Below, one piece after another: positions 8,882-17,682 of a DNA stretch of 64,000 bases. The DNA is from Bin5 sp965242905 (GTDB lineage Bacteria > Chloroflexota > Anaerolineae > Caldilineales > Caldilineaceae): assembly GCA_965242905.1 (NCBI GenBank), contig CBDETM010000002.1, forward strand, positions 4,960,001 to 5,024,000, written 5' to 3'. The position numbers and the translations under genes were made by a program. A model generated the notes under the pieces. It was not told where the DNA came from and did not search any database. It worked only from the letters and a program-made list of their open reading frames with translations. Each line of letters begins with the position of its first letter. Position 1 is the first letter of the stretch.

Positions 8882-9778
8882 CTATACCTCAAGAATGTCC
8901 GGTCCTTCTACCGTGGCCGCCTCTTTCAGGGCGCCCGATGCCGCCAGCTCCCCCAAAGTCATGAATGAGGCGCCCGGCTTTCGACCTACATGCTCAGTGA
9001 CAGCATCGATCACTCTGAAAGTGTGCTCAAAGTCGTCGGCGATGCCGTGCGTGTGCATCATGATGACAACGACAGGGCTTTGCTCACTGATACGGTCCAG
9101 GTCTTGGCGCGCTAGCTGGATAAACTCTTCACTGCGCTCTCCGGATCCATGCCAGGTATACTCATTCAGAATCGGCGCCTCAACAATGCCTTCATACCAG
9201 CGAAACGGCCGGTAAGGGATATTGTCGACCCATTTCTGTGAGATATTCCTCCCGTTTTCCTGCCATTGCTCATAGCCGGTAGCGCTGATAAACATACCCG
9301 TATGGTAGCCTATGCCAACCTCTTGCAAGGCACCGAACATCGGTTTGGAGACCGCCCCACACGGAGCCCGGAAAACAGTGGGCTCAATACCATAGTCTTT
9401 CGAAAATATCTCTATAGCCTCTTCAACACGCCCGCGCAGTTTGTCCACGGTGTAGCGTTGCAAGTTCTCTTCACGTCGTTCATTGAATTCCGAAAGGAGC
9501 GTGGGCAATATTGAAGTCGCCGGCCAGGCAGGCGGCCCGAACTCGTAACAGTCAGAGTGCGTCAGGCCGAGCGGCTGCAGGTCGTGACCAGCATCGCGTG
9601 CCGCAATCAGCGCCTCCTTCCATTCTGCTGACATCGTCGCGCCCCAGGGCTTGGGCACTGCAAACACGGTCGACCTCAGGCCGCGAGATTCAAAGAACTC
9701 TGTGGTCTTCCTCAGAGACTCCACCAGCACGCTATCGCCCCAGCCGGCGTCGTCAATCGTCCATGAATAGGCGGTCAA
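8882..9778 (-). CDS. CE4-like deacetylase paralogue lacking one metal-binding His
   Basis: A tandem copy of the 7864-8760 protein, similar along its whole length (GLTHSDCYEFGPPAWPATSI, VFRAPCGAVSKPMFGALQEVG). I place the start at a TTG (9778) rather than the GTG at 9793. This gives MTAYSWTIDDAG, which aligns with MTVYSWSIDDAG of the paralogue and also gives exactly 298 residues, and GGAG lies about 8 nt upstream of the TTG. The key oddity is in the HxxxH motif: the first His is Leu (L70-GLT-H74). The first ligand of the metal triad is therefore lost while motif-1 Asp, motif 3 and the late His remain. It may be a non-catalytic partner, or use altered chemistry. Confidence 0.85.
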   Translation of the reverse strand: MTAYSWTIDDAGWGDSVLVESLRKTTEFFESRGLRSTVFAVPKPWGATMSAEWKEALIAARDAGHDLQPLGLTHSDCYEFGPPAWPATSILPTLLSEFNERREENLQRYTVDKLRGRVEEAIEIFSKDYGIEPTVFRAPCGAVSKPMFGALQEVGIGYHTGMFISATGYEQWQENGRNISQKWVDNIPYRPFRWYEGIVEAPILNEYTWHGSGERSEEFIQLARQDLDRISEQSPVVVIMMHTHGIADDFEHTFRVIDAVTEHVGRKPGASFMTLGELAASGALKEAATVEGPDILEV

Positions 9779-9855
9779 CTCTGGATTCTCCACAGGAGAG
9801 TCCTAAGAATGGCCAAGACAGGCCACAAGTAGACCTGCAGACTCCCTTCTTTCGG

Positions 9856-10716
9856 CTAACCCTTAACTGCCCCAACTGTCAGACCTTCCAGGAAATAGCG
9901 TTGTAAGAATAGGAAGACGATCAGGAGTGGAACGACGCTCAGAAACGCGGACGCGGATGTGATGCCATAGTTGACCTGAAATTCACTCCGCAGTAGGGCA
10001 AGTCCCAGGGGAAGCGTGTAAAGATCCTTGTCATTGAGAACGACCAGGGGCCAGACAAGGTTGTTCCATTGTGAGGTGAACACAACGATTGAAAGGGTTG
10101 CAAGGGCCGGCGCCGACAGTGGCAAGATGATGCGCCAGAATACGCCGAAGTCGGAGCAACCGTCGATCCGGGCCGCATGCTCGAGCTCCTCGGGAATCGT
10201 CTGCATGAATTGCCGCAACAGAAAGACACCCAGTACGTTGGCCAGCGCCGGGATGATCAGTCCTCCGTAGGAATTCAGAAGGCCCAGCCAGTTCGTTATG
10301 AGAAATGCAGGTATCAGCAGCAGCGCCCCGGGAATCATGATCGTAGCAAGCATGAGTCCAAACAGAAAATCCCTTCCCCAGAACTGTTTTTTGGCAAAAG
10401 CATAGGCCGCCAGCGCATCGATCAGCACCGTCCCTACAGTTACTAGCAGTGCAACCAGAATCGTGTTGAAGAACCACAGGCTGAAAGGCAGCTCATTCAG
10501 GATATATATGTAGTTGTCCCAGACAAACTGCTCAGGAATCAACTGCGGCGGGATCGAAATGAGCGTATACGTTTCCTTGAATGATGAGGAGAAAATGTAA
10601 AGGTACGGCCCCAGCATGACGATGACCAGTGCGGCGAGGAGAACATAAACAACGACCGCCTGTGGCAGTAGGCGGATAGCCTTGCGCCAGTTCCCGCTGA
10701 AATCGAATTGGGTCAT
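9856..10716 (-). CDS. Carbohydrate ABC transporter permease, MalG-like (importer 2)
   Basis: A 286-residue inner-membrane permease of a second sugar importer. An N-terminal helix (VVVYVLLAALVIVMLGPYLY) and later helices fit the MalG family. The EAA loop is EHAARIDGCSDFGVFWRIIL, including the conserved Gly and the Ile-Leu-Pro end. GGGGA lies about 7 nt before the ATG. It follows the MalF-like gene after about 54 nt and precedes the deacetylase pair, so it is part of the same minus-strand operon. It is clearly diverged from the importer-1 permease, which suggests that the two systems bind different ligands and are not a recent duplication. Confidence 0.9.
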   Translation of the reverse strand: MTQFDFSGNWRKAIRLLPQAVVVYVLLAALVIVMLGPYLYIFSSSFKETYTLISIPPQLIPEQFVWDNYIYILNELPFSLWFFNTILVALLVTVGTVLIDALAAYAFAKKQFWGRDFLFGLMLATIMIPGALLLIPAFLITNWLGLLNSYGGLIIPALANVLGVFLLRQFMQTIPEELEHAARIDGCSDFGVFWRIILPLSAPALATLSIVVFTSQWNNLVWPLVVLNDKDLYTLPLGLALLRSEFQVNYGITSASAFLSVVPLLIVFLFLQRYFLEGLTVGAVKG

Positions 10717-10770
10717 GGGATAGTCCCCTGAAGGCCGGCCATCGCCGGTTGCACGACACGGTTCACAAGT

Positions 10771-11697
10771 CTATCTTTCGCCCAGCACGCGCATTTGCAC
10801 GTAGGAGATCGGCATTATGATGAGCAACAGTACCACCCCCATGGCAGCGGCCATTCCAACCTGGCCGTAGCGAAAAGCATGATTGTAGATGTACCAGACC
10901 ATTGTCGCGGTGGCGTGAACGGGTCCGCCATTTGTGAGCACAAAGACGGTATCGAAGAGTTGAAACGCCCAGATCGTACCCATAACAACCGAGAAAAGGA
11001 TCACGGGTCGCATAAGGGGTATGGTTACCCGGGTTGCCACCTGCCAGGCATTGGCTCCGTCGATGCGGGCTGCCTCGTGCAACTCTTCGGGAACGCCAAG
11101 CATGGCGGCCAGGAACAGAATGATGTGAAAGCCAATCCCTCGCCACCACTCAATCAGTAGGATGCCATACAGCGCCCAATCCGGGTCGGACAGCCAGTAA
11201 ATCTCGGGGATGCCTAACAGACCGGTTAGATACGTCAAGACTCCATAGCGGGGAGCCAAAATGTAACTCCAGATCTGGGCTGTAGCCGCCGCCGAGGCAA
11301 GAAGCGGAAAGAAAACGACTGCCCTGTAGAAGTCCTTGAAGCGAACAAGCTTATTGCCAATCAGAAAGGCCAGTGCGAGTGCGGTGATGACTGCAATAGG
11401 CACGACAGAAACTGTATATTGGAGGGAATTCAGGAAAACCTTGAGAGTAATGTCGTCGGTTGTAAGGCTCAGGTAGTTCTGAAGGCCGACGAAGGGTTTG
11501 ACCTGATCGACGAGGTCGCCGCGCAGTAAGGAGAGCCAGAGAGCCCAGAAGAATGGCCCGATGTTGAAGATGACGAAGAGCGCCATAAAGGGCAGAATGA
11601 AGGCATATGCGCTCAGATTTCGTCTGACCGCGGCTCGTTTCCAAAATGATGTCTCCGTCAAACCGCTTCTCTGGGGCGTAGCAGACGTGGTAGCCAT
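10771..11697 (-). CDS. Sugar ABC transporter permease, MalF-like (importer 2)
   Basis: A 308-residue permease. The open frame runs up to 11859, but that would overlap the end of the binding-protein gene. The ATG at 11697 gives MATTSATPQRSG, a normal cytoplasmic start before the first membrane helix (LSAYAFILPFMALFVIFNIG). The EAA loop is EAARIDGANAWQVATRVTIP. It is the membrane partner of the permease at 9856-10716 and receives sugar from the lipoprotein encoded at 11804-13141. A weak AGGGA precedes the start. As for importer 1, the matching ATPase is not in this window. Confidence 0.9.
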   Translation of the reverse strand: MATTSATPQRSGLTETSFWKRAAVRRNLSAYAFILPFMALFVIFNIGPFFWALWLSLLRGDLVDQVKPFVGLQNYLSLTTDDITLKVFLNSLQYTVSVVPIAVITALALAFLIGNKLVRFKDFYRAVVFFPLLASAAATAQIWSYILAPRYGVLTYLTGLLGIPEIYWLSDPDWALYGILLIEWWRGIGFHIILFLAAMLGVPEELHEAARIDGANAWQVATRVTIPLMRPVILFSVVMGTIWAFQLFDTVFVLTNGGPVHATATMVWYIYNHAFRYGQVGMAAAMGVVLLLIIMPISYVQMRVLGER

Positions 11698-11803
11698 TTC
11701 AAATCCCTTGGCGGGAGGCGCTCTTTGGCAGTTATCTGGATAGTTCGCGCTGGGCTGCCGCGCTCCAGGAACACGGCAGCCCACAATGGTCTCAAATCGG
11801 CGA

Positions 11804-13141
11804 CTAGGATCCTTCTTCCTCTCGGAGCATGTCGTTGATCTGAACAACCATGTCCTCAATCGCCTCTTCGACAGTTCGCTGACCGAGGACGAACGACTCG
11901 ATCGACGTGCCCTCGATGTCCCAGAACTTGAAGATCCAACCGCGATACGGCCAGAAGAAGGTGTACTCCAGAGTCGTCTGGGCAGTGGTCAGTACCGGGT
12001 CATCGGGATAGAAGTTGACGTGCGGCGACACACTCATGAATCCCAGGCAGCCGATCCACGACGTCAGCAGATCGGGGGTGACCAGGGTCTCGATGACCTG
12101 CCAGGACTCATCTGGATATGCAGTCTTGGCGGCGATCGCCAGCATACCGACTCCACCGTAACATGCGCGCCCCCGAGCCCCCTCCGCGGGGCCGGTTGCC
12201 ATGCGCGCGGCGCCTAGCCGGAACTCGGGCTTTTCGCTGCGGACAGAGTTGGCGAAGACGTTCTGTGCTGTGATCATGCCCACCTTGTCGTCGCGGAAGT
12301 ACCCGCCGACGCCCGGTTCTTGTCCGGAAATTGCCCCAGGCATGGCGATTTCGTAGTCGTGGAACAGCGAATTGAAGAAGTTCCAGCCCTCGTATGCCTC
12401 CTCGGAATTGACGGTACACTCAGTCAGATCCTCGTTGAACCAGTGTCCTCCGAACCGGCGCGGCCACTGTCCATTCTCATGCCAGCCCTTAGGGTGCGTA
12501 GCGAAACCGTAGACATCGTCGCCGAGAGCGGTGATATCCCGCGAGATGGCAAGAAACTCATCAAGGGTATCGGGCGGCGTATCTGGGTCGTGGCCGGCCT
12601 GTTCAAACAGATCCTTGTTCCAGAACAGGTTGGAGCCGCCGATAATCCACGGGAAGGAGTAGGTCGTTCCGTCGTAGGTGCCCGGCTCCCAAGCCCTTTC
12701 ATAGAAGTATGAGCGATCGAAATTGCTTGAGGCAATTCTTTCGTCAAGCGGCATGATGTGGCCGGCGTTGACGAAGCGCGGGAAAGACTCTGTCTGGTAG
12801 CTTACGTCCGGCCCCTGGTCGGCGGCAAACGCAGCCACGAACTTCTCATTGTACTGGCCCCAGGGGACCTCGCTGAAGTCGACGCTGATCTCAGGATGCA
12901 TCTCCTCCAGCACGTCCAGCGTAGGCTGGGCGCAGAGCTTGGTCTCGTCGCCGGCAGCCTTGTGCGGTCCCTTCCACATGGTCAGCGTGACGACCTCCAT
13001 CGCTGCTTCCCCGCCTTCGTCGGCGGCCCCTGGTGCGGCCGGAACACAAGCCGACAACCCGGCTCCGACCGTTGCCACACCTGCCAGAGTGGCCGTTCGA
13101 GTTAGAAAACTGCGTCTGGACAACCTTGTACCGGTAGCCAT
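11804..13141 (-). CDS. Sugar ABC transporter substrate-binding lipoprotein (importer 2)
   Basis: A 445-residue extracellular binding protein. The start is taken at 13141, where GGAGG stands 8 nt upstream; the frame is open further, to 13195, without support. The signal is Tat-like (LSRRSFLTRTATLAG, residues 7-21) and ends at a lipobox Cys32 (GLSACVPAAP), so the protein is probably lipid-anchored outside the membrane. The mature part (VVTLTMWKGPHKAAGDETKL onward) follows the sugar-binding fold, with SFPWIIGGSNLFWNKDLFEQ typical of the family. It differs strongly from the importer-1 lipoprotein. It lies about 95 nt after the aminotransferase stop and is followed by its two permease genes. Confidence 0.92.
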   Translation of the reverse strand: MATGTRLSRRSFLTRTATLAGVATVGAGLSACVPAAPGAADEGGEAAMEVVTLTMWKGPHKAAGDETKLCAQPTLDVLEEMHPEISVDFSEVPWGQYNEKFVAAFAADQGPDVSYQTESFPRFVNAGHIMPLDERIASSNFDRSYFYERAWEPGTYDGTTYSFPWIIGGSNLFWNKDLFEQAGHDPDTPPDTLDEFLAISRDITALGDDVYGFATHPKGWHENGQWPRRFGGHWFNEDLTECTVNSEEAYEGWNFFNSLFHDYEIAMPGAISGQEPGVGGYFRDDKVGMITAQNVFANSVRSEKPEFRLGAARMATGPAEGARGRACYGGVGMLAIAAKTAYPDESWQVIETLVTPDLLTSWIGCLGFMSVSPHVNFYPDDPVLTTAQTTLEYTFFWPYRGWIFKFWDIEGTSIESFVLGQRTVEEAIEDMVVQINDMLREEEGS

Positions 13142-13236
13142 GGTTTGTTCCTCCTTGGCTTTGTGTGAACGGCGCAGACGCGCCGCCCAATCCATCCGAC
13201 AGATCAGCCTGAAAAACTGGCTGGAAGTTGTAAGCG

Positions 13237-14514
13237 TTACGCCATTTCCTCAAGAACCTTATTCAACCCTTCGACGGTCTCCTCCACATCTTCGTTGGTC
13301 AATAATGGACTGACATTCAAATGCACGGCCCGGCCGAGCAGGTCAAGGCTGCGCGGGCACATGTCCTTATGGTATTCGATCTCCCGTTGGGCCCATCGCC
13401 AGGGGCCTCCGGCATCTGTCCACGTGCGTTGGTTGATGATCGGCACCCAGTGCGCATAAACATGATAGTCGATGGAATCAGGCGAATACAATGTGCCGGC
13501 GCCGATATTTTCGGCACGCAGCGCCTCCGACACCGACGCAGCCTGTTCGGGACTATCCATGAAGAATACGGTGCAGATCGCAGTATCCCCATCCGGGTCC
13601 GCCTCCTCCCGGAAGCTGACTCCCTTGCGTTCCGTCACCTCCGCGATGCCGGCCTTGATCATCCGTTTGCGATGCCGCATGTCATCGATCAGGCCTTCCA
13701 GCCGGGCCACCTGCGGAAGCGCCACCGCTGCCAGAAGCTCGGGCATCCGGAAATTGACGCCGCAGAGCAGCTCTTCCACGTTGAACTTGAGCTGCAGTGC
13801 GCCGATGACGTCATGAAACATATTGGCGCGTTTCCACACCTGCTCGTCGTCGGTGATCACCATCCCGCCTTCGCCGGAGGTGATTATCTTGTTGAACTGA
13901 AGGCTGAAGCAGCCCACGTCGCCAAACGTCCCCAGCGCCTGTCCTTTGAAGCTGCCTCCGTTTGCCTGTGCAACGTCCTCAATGACCCGGAGACCGTGTT
14001 CATTTGCCAGCGCCATCAGCTCATCCATTCTGCACGGCGCTCCACGCATATGTACAGGCATGATCGCCTTCGTATACGGTGTAATCTTCCGCTCCATGTC
14101 CTCCGGGTCCATCAGCAGGGTCTCGTCCACCTCAGCGATTACTGGAATCCCGCCTGCCGCCACGACCGCGGATGCCGAAGCGATCCAGGTGTATGCCGGG
14201 ACGATGACCTCATCGCCAGGCCCGATGCCAATGCCGTGCAGCCCGCACACGAGCGCCGCAGTGCCCGAGGTGACTGCGACTGAGAATTTGGAGCCCTTCT
14301 TTTCGGCAAACGCTTGCTCCAGCTGCGTTGCCTTCGAGTCCGCTTCCCCGGGCCCGTAGTAACGAAAGAGCCGTTTCGCCCGCAACACGTCCAGAACCTG
14401 CGCTTCCTCTTCCTCCGCGATCGCCATGCCGCCCGGATACATTGGCGGATCCGGATTCTGTTTGGCGGGGGCGCCCCCATGTATGGCAAGTTTCTGGCTC
14501 TCCAATTGGGTCAT
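13237..14514 (-). CDS. DegT/DnrJ/EryC1/StrS-family PLP aminotransferase
   Basis: A 425-residue PLP enzyme of the sugar and cyclitol aminotransferase family. SGTAALVCGLHGIGIGPGDE (residues 83-102) is the cofactor-phosphate region, and VIEDVAQANG contains D180, which contacts the pyridine nitrogen. FSLQFNKIITSGEGG contains K209, which forms the Schiff base and precedes the usual GEGG. Members move an amino group onto or off keto-sugars and keto-cyclitols; StsC-like members act on scyllo-inosose. GGGAGAG lies close before the ATG. It sits between a sulfatase and a sugar-binding protein, which suggests that the imported compound is an amino sugar or aminocyclitol, or is converted to one. The direction of the reaction cannot be told. 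Confidence 0.88.
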   Translation of the reverse strand: MTQLESQKLAIHGGAPAKQNPDPPMYPGGMAIAEEEEAQVLDVLRAKRLFRYYGPGEADSKATQLEQAFAEKKGSKFSVAVTSGTAALVCGLHGIGIGPGDEVIVPAYTWIASASAVVAAGGIPVIAEVDETLLMDPEDMERKITPYTKAIMPVHMRGAPCRMDELMALANEHGLRVIEDVAQANGGSFKGQALGTFGDVGCFSLQFNKIITSGEGGMVITDDEQVWKRANMFHDVIGALQLKFNVEELLCGVNFRMPELLAAVALPQVARLEGLIDDMRHRKRMIKAGIAEVTERKGVSFREEADPDGDTAICTVFFMDSPEQAASVSEALRAENIGAGTLYSPDSIDYHVYAHWVPIINQRTWTDAGGPWRWAQREIEYHKDMCPRSLDLLGRAVHLNVSPLLTNEDVEETVEGLNKVLEEMA

Positions 14515-14672
14515 CTTTACTCTCCCTCAACGATTTTATGTGTGAAAGCCATTCTTTGAGTCCGGCAGGGCAAGTGCGGGAATCGCGATGCAAGCACTAC
14601 GAGGTCAGGGTGTTTCAAATCACTCTACTTCCCGGCCGGTGAGGTCGACTGGTCATCTCGCGACGACATTTT

Positions 14673-16493
14673 CTACTGGCCCAACTGCACCACGTACACA
14701 TAGTACGCGCCCAGCTCATCGCCGTCCTCGGTCTCGAACCACGTCTGCAAGTGTGCAGGGCCCGCAGGTAGAGAGAGAGTGAAATTGGCGCCCAGCTCAT
14801 CGTGGGAGACCTTTGCGCTTGCCTCTTCACCTGCTATCGAGATACGGGCGCGGTATACCGGCAGAGCAACGCCTCCACCCCAAAGAATCCTTTCTTTAAG
14901 AGAAGGTTCTCCTCCTTGCGACTCCCGTTCGGCAAGACCCTCTACAACGGGCTGAATGGCGATGTCCCTGAACGCCTTCGGTTCTCCCCCTTCCAAACCC
15001 GCCCGAACCGCCGCGCCCTCTTCCTCGGGCCAGCGGCGCAACGTGAAACTGTAACTCCCGGCCTCGACAACCTCGACCTCCCAGTGGCCGTTGCAAATCA
15101 AACCCTGGCGCACAAGGCTCTGGTTCCATGCGCACTCACAGTCCTCATTGCGCCAGTCGTGCGTATTCAATCGCAACTTACGCGCCTCAGGTCCTCCAAT
15201 TGCGATGGGAATGTCGTCGCCAAACTGGTGCGAGACCTTCTCCCACCACGCCTCGTATGCCAGACGCAGCTCAGATACAACGTGGGGATGCGCCGCGGCA
15301 ACGTCCCTCCGCTGCTCCGGATCCTCCTTGATCTCATACAGCTCTCGCCCGTTCACAAACCGCCACTTATCTGTCATGACCGCACTCTTGCGCCATTTGA
15401 CCGGATATGTCAACCTCTGCGAGTCGGTGACCAGCGCCCGATCGGGCCAGTCCGTTACCTCGCTTACATTAGGCCGCAGCAGAGGCGCCAGACTTTGTCC
15501 GTCAAAGCGGTTGGTTGGCGTTTCGTCCAGTCCGCACAATTCAATCAACGTTGGCAGCACATCCACATTGGCGGTTACTTTGTCTACGTCCCGAGCCGTA
15601 CTGATCCCGCCCGCGGGCCAGTGGAGAAAGAATGGAACGCGGTGTCCGCCGTCGTACTCCGAGCCCTTCTGCCCGCGCATTCCCGCGTTGTACCCGCTGG
15701 TCACGAACTGACTTTCGTCCACGGCCACTCCGCCCGCGGAACCGTTGTCAGTCATGAATATAAAGATTGTGTTGTCAGCCAGCCCCAGTTCAGCCAGCCT
15801 GCGCCGCAAGCCCCCCACATTTTCGTCGATGTTTGCAACCATGCCATAGAACTTGGCGCGCTCCTCGTGCGGAGTCAGAGGCAGATATGGATCGCTGTAG
15901 ACCGGGTCAACCAGGTGAGGGGAGTGAGGAGCATTGGTTGGGATGTAACAGAAAAACCTTTGTGTTGTGTTCCGCTCGATAAATTTCAAGGCCTCCTGGA
16001 ACCAGACATCTGTGCAGTAGCCCTCGTATCGGGAATGCTGTGTCCCGTCCCAGTAGCTGTCATCAAAATAGTTGTTGCCCCAGAAATCAGGAGTCTGGCC
16101 GATTCCACCGCCCCCATGTACCACTACCGTCTCAAAGCCGCGGTCCTGGGGCCTGTATGGTGCATTGTCACCCAAGTGCCACTTGCCGAAGATCCCGGTG
16201 GCATAGCCGCTAAGCTGAAAGTAGTCGGCCATGCTGACCTCGTCGGCGCGCAGCAGTGAACGGCCCCCAATGGTATGCCAGACTCCCGTGCTGTTTGCGT
16301 AGTGGCCAGTCAAGAGACCTGCACGGGTCGGCGCGCACGTTGGCCCGACATGGTAGTCGGTAAAGCGCGCGCTGCAGTTGTATAGCTCATCCAGGTGAGG
16401 TGTCTTGACCACGGGATTCCCGTGACAAGAAAGATCGCCATAGCCCTGGTCATCGGTGAGGACAAAGACGACGTTAGGCCGGTCTTCGGGCAT
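14673..16493 (-). CDS. Sulfatase (Cys-type, S1 family)
   Basis: A 606-residue arylsulfatase-like enzyme. The N-terminus NVVFVLTDDQGYGDLSCHGN provides metal-binding Asp residues, and the active-site signature is C53-A-P-T-R57 followed by AGLLTG, the full sequon for conversion of Cys53 to formylglycine by an anaerobic or aerobic maturase. IFMTDNGSAGG supplies the second metal cluster. No clear signal peptide is seen, so it may act inside the cell on imported sulfated compounds. A beta-rich C-terminal part of about 130 residues extends beyond the common core. Start ATG lies 11 nt after the PhyH stop with GAGG upstream, so the two are cotranscribed. No maturase gene is present in the window. Confidence 0.92.
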   Translation of the reverse strand: MPEDRPNVVFVLTDDQGYGDLSCHGNPVVKTPHLDELYNCSARFTDYHVGPTCAPTRAGLLTGHYANSTGVWHTIGGRSLLRADEVSMADYFQLSGYATGIFGKWHLGDNAPYRPQDRGFETVVVHGGGGIGQTPDFWGNNYFDDSYWDGTQHSRYEGYCTDVWFQEALKFIERNTTQRFFCYIPTNAPHSPHLVDPVYSDPYLPLTPHEERAKFYGMVANIDENVGGLRRRLAELGLADNTIFIFMTDNGSAGGVAVDESQFVTSGYNAGMRGQKGSEYDGGHRVPFFLHWPAGGISTARDVDKVTANVDVLPTLIELCGLDETPTNRFDGQSLAPLLRPNVSEVTDWPDRALVTDSQRLTYPVKWRKSAVMTDKWRFVNGRELYEIKEDPEQRRDVAAAHPHVVSELRLAYEAWWEKVSHQFGDDIPIAIGGPEARKLRLNTHDWRNEDCECAWNQSLVRQGLICNGHWEVEVVEAGSYSFTLRRWPEEEGAAVRAGLEGGEPKAFRDIAIQPVVEGLAERESQGGEPSLKERILWGGGVALPVYRARISIAGEEASAKVSHDELGANFTLSLPAGPAHLQTWFETEDGDELGAYYVYVVQLGQ

Positions 16494-16504
16494 CCCTCAT
16501 TACC

Positions 16505-17263
16505 TCATTGCCACGGCGTCTTGAACGTCCCAAAGTTGTTCTCCTCATCCTTGCCCCGGACCAGTACGGGCTTCCAGCGGCCAGCCAAAGAGTTGTCCTC
16601 AGCCTGCCGGACAGTTGTCGGGACGTAGCGCAGCGTGAGACCACAACGCCGCCTGTTCGAGCGGTTGGGCAGGCTGCCGTGGATGAGCGTGCCGTCGTGG
16701 ATTGAAATCTGTCCCGCCTGCAGCGGCAGGTCGACAGCGCTGGCCGCCTCCTCCGGGGTAACATGGACTTCCTGGTTGATGCTGAGGAGATTGCCGGCCT
16801 GCTCGGCCTTGCCGTGCTCGACGACACCGGAAACGTGCGTGCAGGGAATCACCTGCATGCAACCGTTCTCCACGCCGCTGTCATCAACCGCGTACCAAGC
16901 TGTGACTGCCGTCGGGGGCTCCAGGCCCCAGAAGGTCACGTCCTGGTGCCAGGCGACAAAGGCCTCCGCCTCTTCACCCTCGCCGTACTTGTTGAAAAAG
17001 TGGGTCGCCAGCAGCAGCACATTGGGGCCGATCAGCGCTTCGATCGCGTCCAGGATTGTTGGGTGGGTAGCAAGCTTCCAGATGAACTCTTCCTCAAAGT
17101 GGTAGTCTATCAGCCCGATCTGAGCGGTCTCCTTGCCGACGCGAGCCTCCAAATCGTCGAAGGCTTCTCGATAGCTGTTTACTTGCGGGCCGTCGATAAC
17201 ATCGATTGCTCCGATGAAACCGTCGCGCCTATATGCATCTACTTGAGCCGGTGAGAAAGTCAT
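16505..17263 (-). CDS. Phytanoyl-CoA dioxygenase (PhyH) family oxygenase, first gene of the cluster
   Basis: A 252-residue Fe(II)/2-oxoglutarate oxygenase. The start at 17263 is chosen because AAGGAGG lies 6 nt upstream and the protein then begins MTFSPAQVDAYRRDGFIGAI, the typical PhyH start; the frame is open to 17398 without support. Iron ligands are H106-x-D108 (AWHQDVTFWG) and H195 (IHDGTLIHGSLPNRS), with R201 or R204 to R206 as 2-oxoglutarate candidates. It differs from the PhyH at 286-1224 in sequence and length, so the two probably hydroxylate different substrates or steps. It is the most upstream gene of the minus-strand cluster and is followed closely by the sulfatase. Confidence 0.88.
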   Translation of the reverse strand: MTFSPAQVDAYRRDGFIGAIDVIDGPQVNSYREAFDDLEARVGKETAQIGLIDYHFEEEFIWKLATHPTILDAIEALIGPNVLLLATHFFNKYGEGEEAEAFVAWHQDVTFWGLEPPTAVTAWYAVDDSGVENGCMQVIPCTHVSGVVEHGKAEQAGNLLSINQEVHVTPEEAASAVDLPLQAGQISIHDGTLIHGSLPNRSNRRRCGLTLRYVPTTVRQAEDNSLAGRWKPVLVRGKDEENNFGTFKTPWQ

Positions 17264-17301
17264 AGTAGCCTCCTTGGCGAAATTGAGACTGATAGCAGGT
17301 G

Positions 17302-17330
17302 AGGATAACGCTTGTAGGCCGCGATTGCAA
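17302..17330 (-). promoter_or_regulatory. Candidate promoter for the 17-kb minus-strand cluster
   Basis: On the minus strand there is a -35-like TTGCAA (17330-17325), a 17-nt spacer and a -10-like TATCCT (17307-17302). The start point would lie near 17295, about 30 nt before the PhyH start codon and its AAGGAGG. The -10 matches the consensus at only four of six places, so this is a moderate candidate. Confidence 0.38.
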
Positions 17331-17350
17331 GCAGAAAAAAATGTGGGGAT

Positions 17351-17682
17351 GCATCCCAGATTTGGTGTGGCAACAGTTTGGCGGTGAAACAGTGCCAAAG
17401 GTGGTTGGAATCGATTACCGTCATTTGGTGAGACGCAGTGCAGGTGCCTGGCCTAGCCTTTCGGTGGAGTCCGTCAGTCGGGGAGGGTGAAAGGGCAGGC
17501 ACAAGGCCGCCACCTGCGGGGATCTGATGGGGCTGGCGGGACGTGGTCTGGCTGGACACGTTCGATTAGGCACCCTTCACCAATATCGACACCCGGTCGA
17601 TGAGGCGTGTTGTAGGAGAGGGGGCGTTGCGGGGGCGGAGCCCCCGCACAAGGGAGGGCCGAATAGGCCCGACCGCCCAAAA
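17351..17682 (+). repeat. Dispersed repeat, copy 1 (about 330 bp)
   Basis: This non-coding stretch is repeated in the same orientation at 50143-50471. The left part (17351 to about 17430) is loosely similar with indels, the middle is about 80-85% alike by eye, and the last roughly 100 bases (from CCAATATCGACACCC to ACCGCCCAAAA) appear identical. Near the right end lies a perfect hairpin, GCGGGGGC-GGA-GCCCCCGC (17629-17647), followed by a second one around GGGCC-GAATA-GGCCC. Open frames crossing it are spurious. It fills most of the 650-nt gap between the PhyH gene and the reductase gene. No transposase or terminal inverted repeat is visible. Confidence 0.8.

Noticed and set aside
17629..17647. 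Intrinsic transcription terminator
   Set aside because: The stem is perfect, but no T-run follows, and the same hairpin is part of a dispersed repeat, so it is described there.
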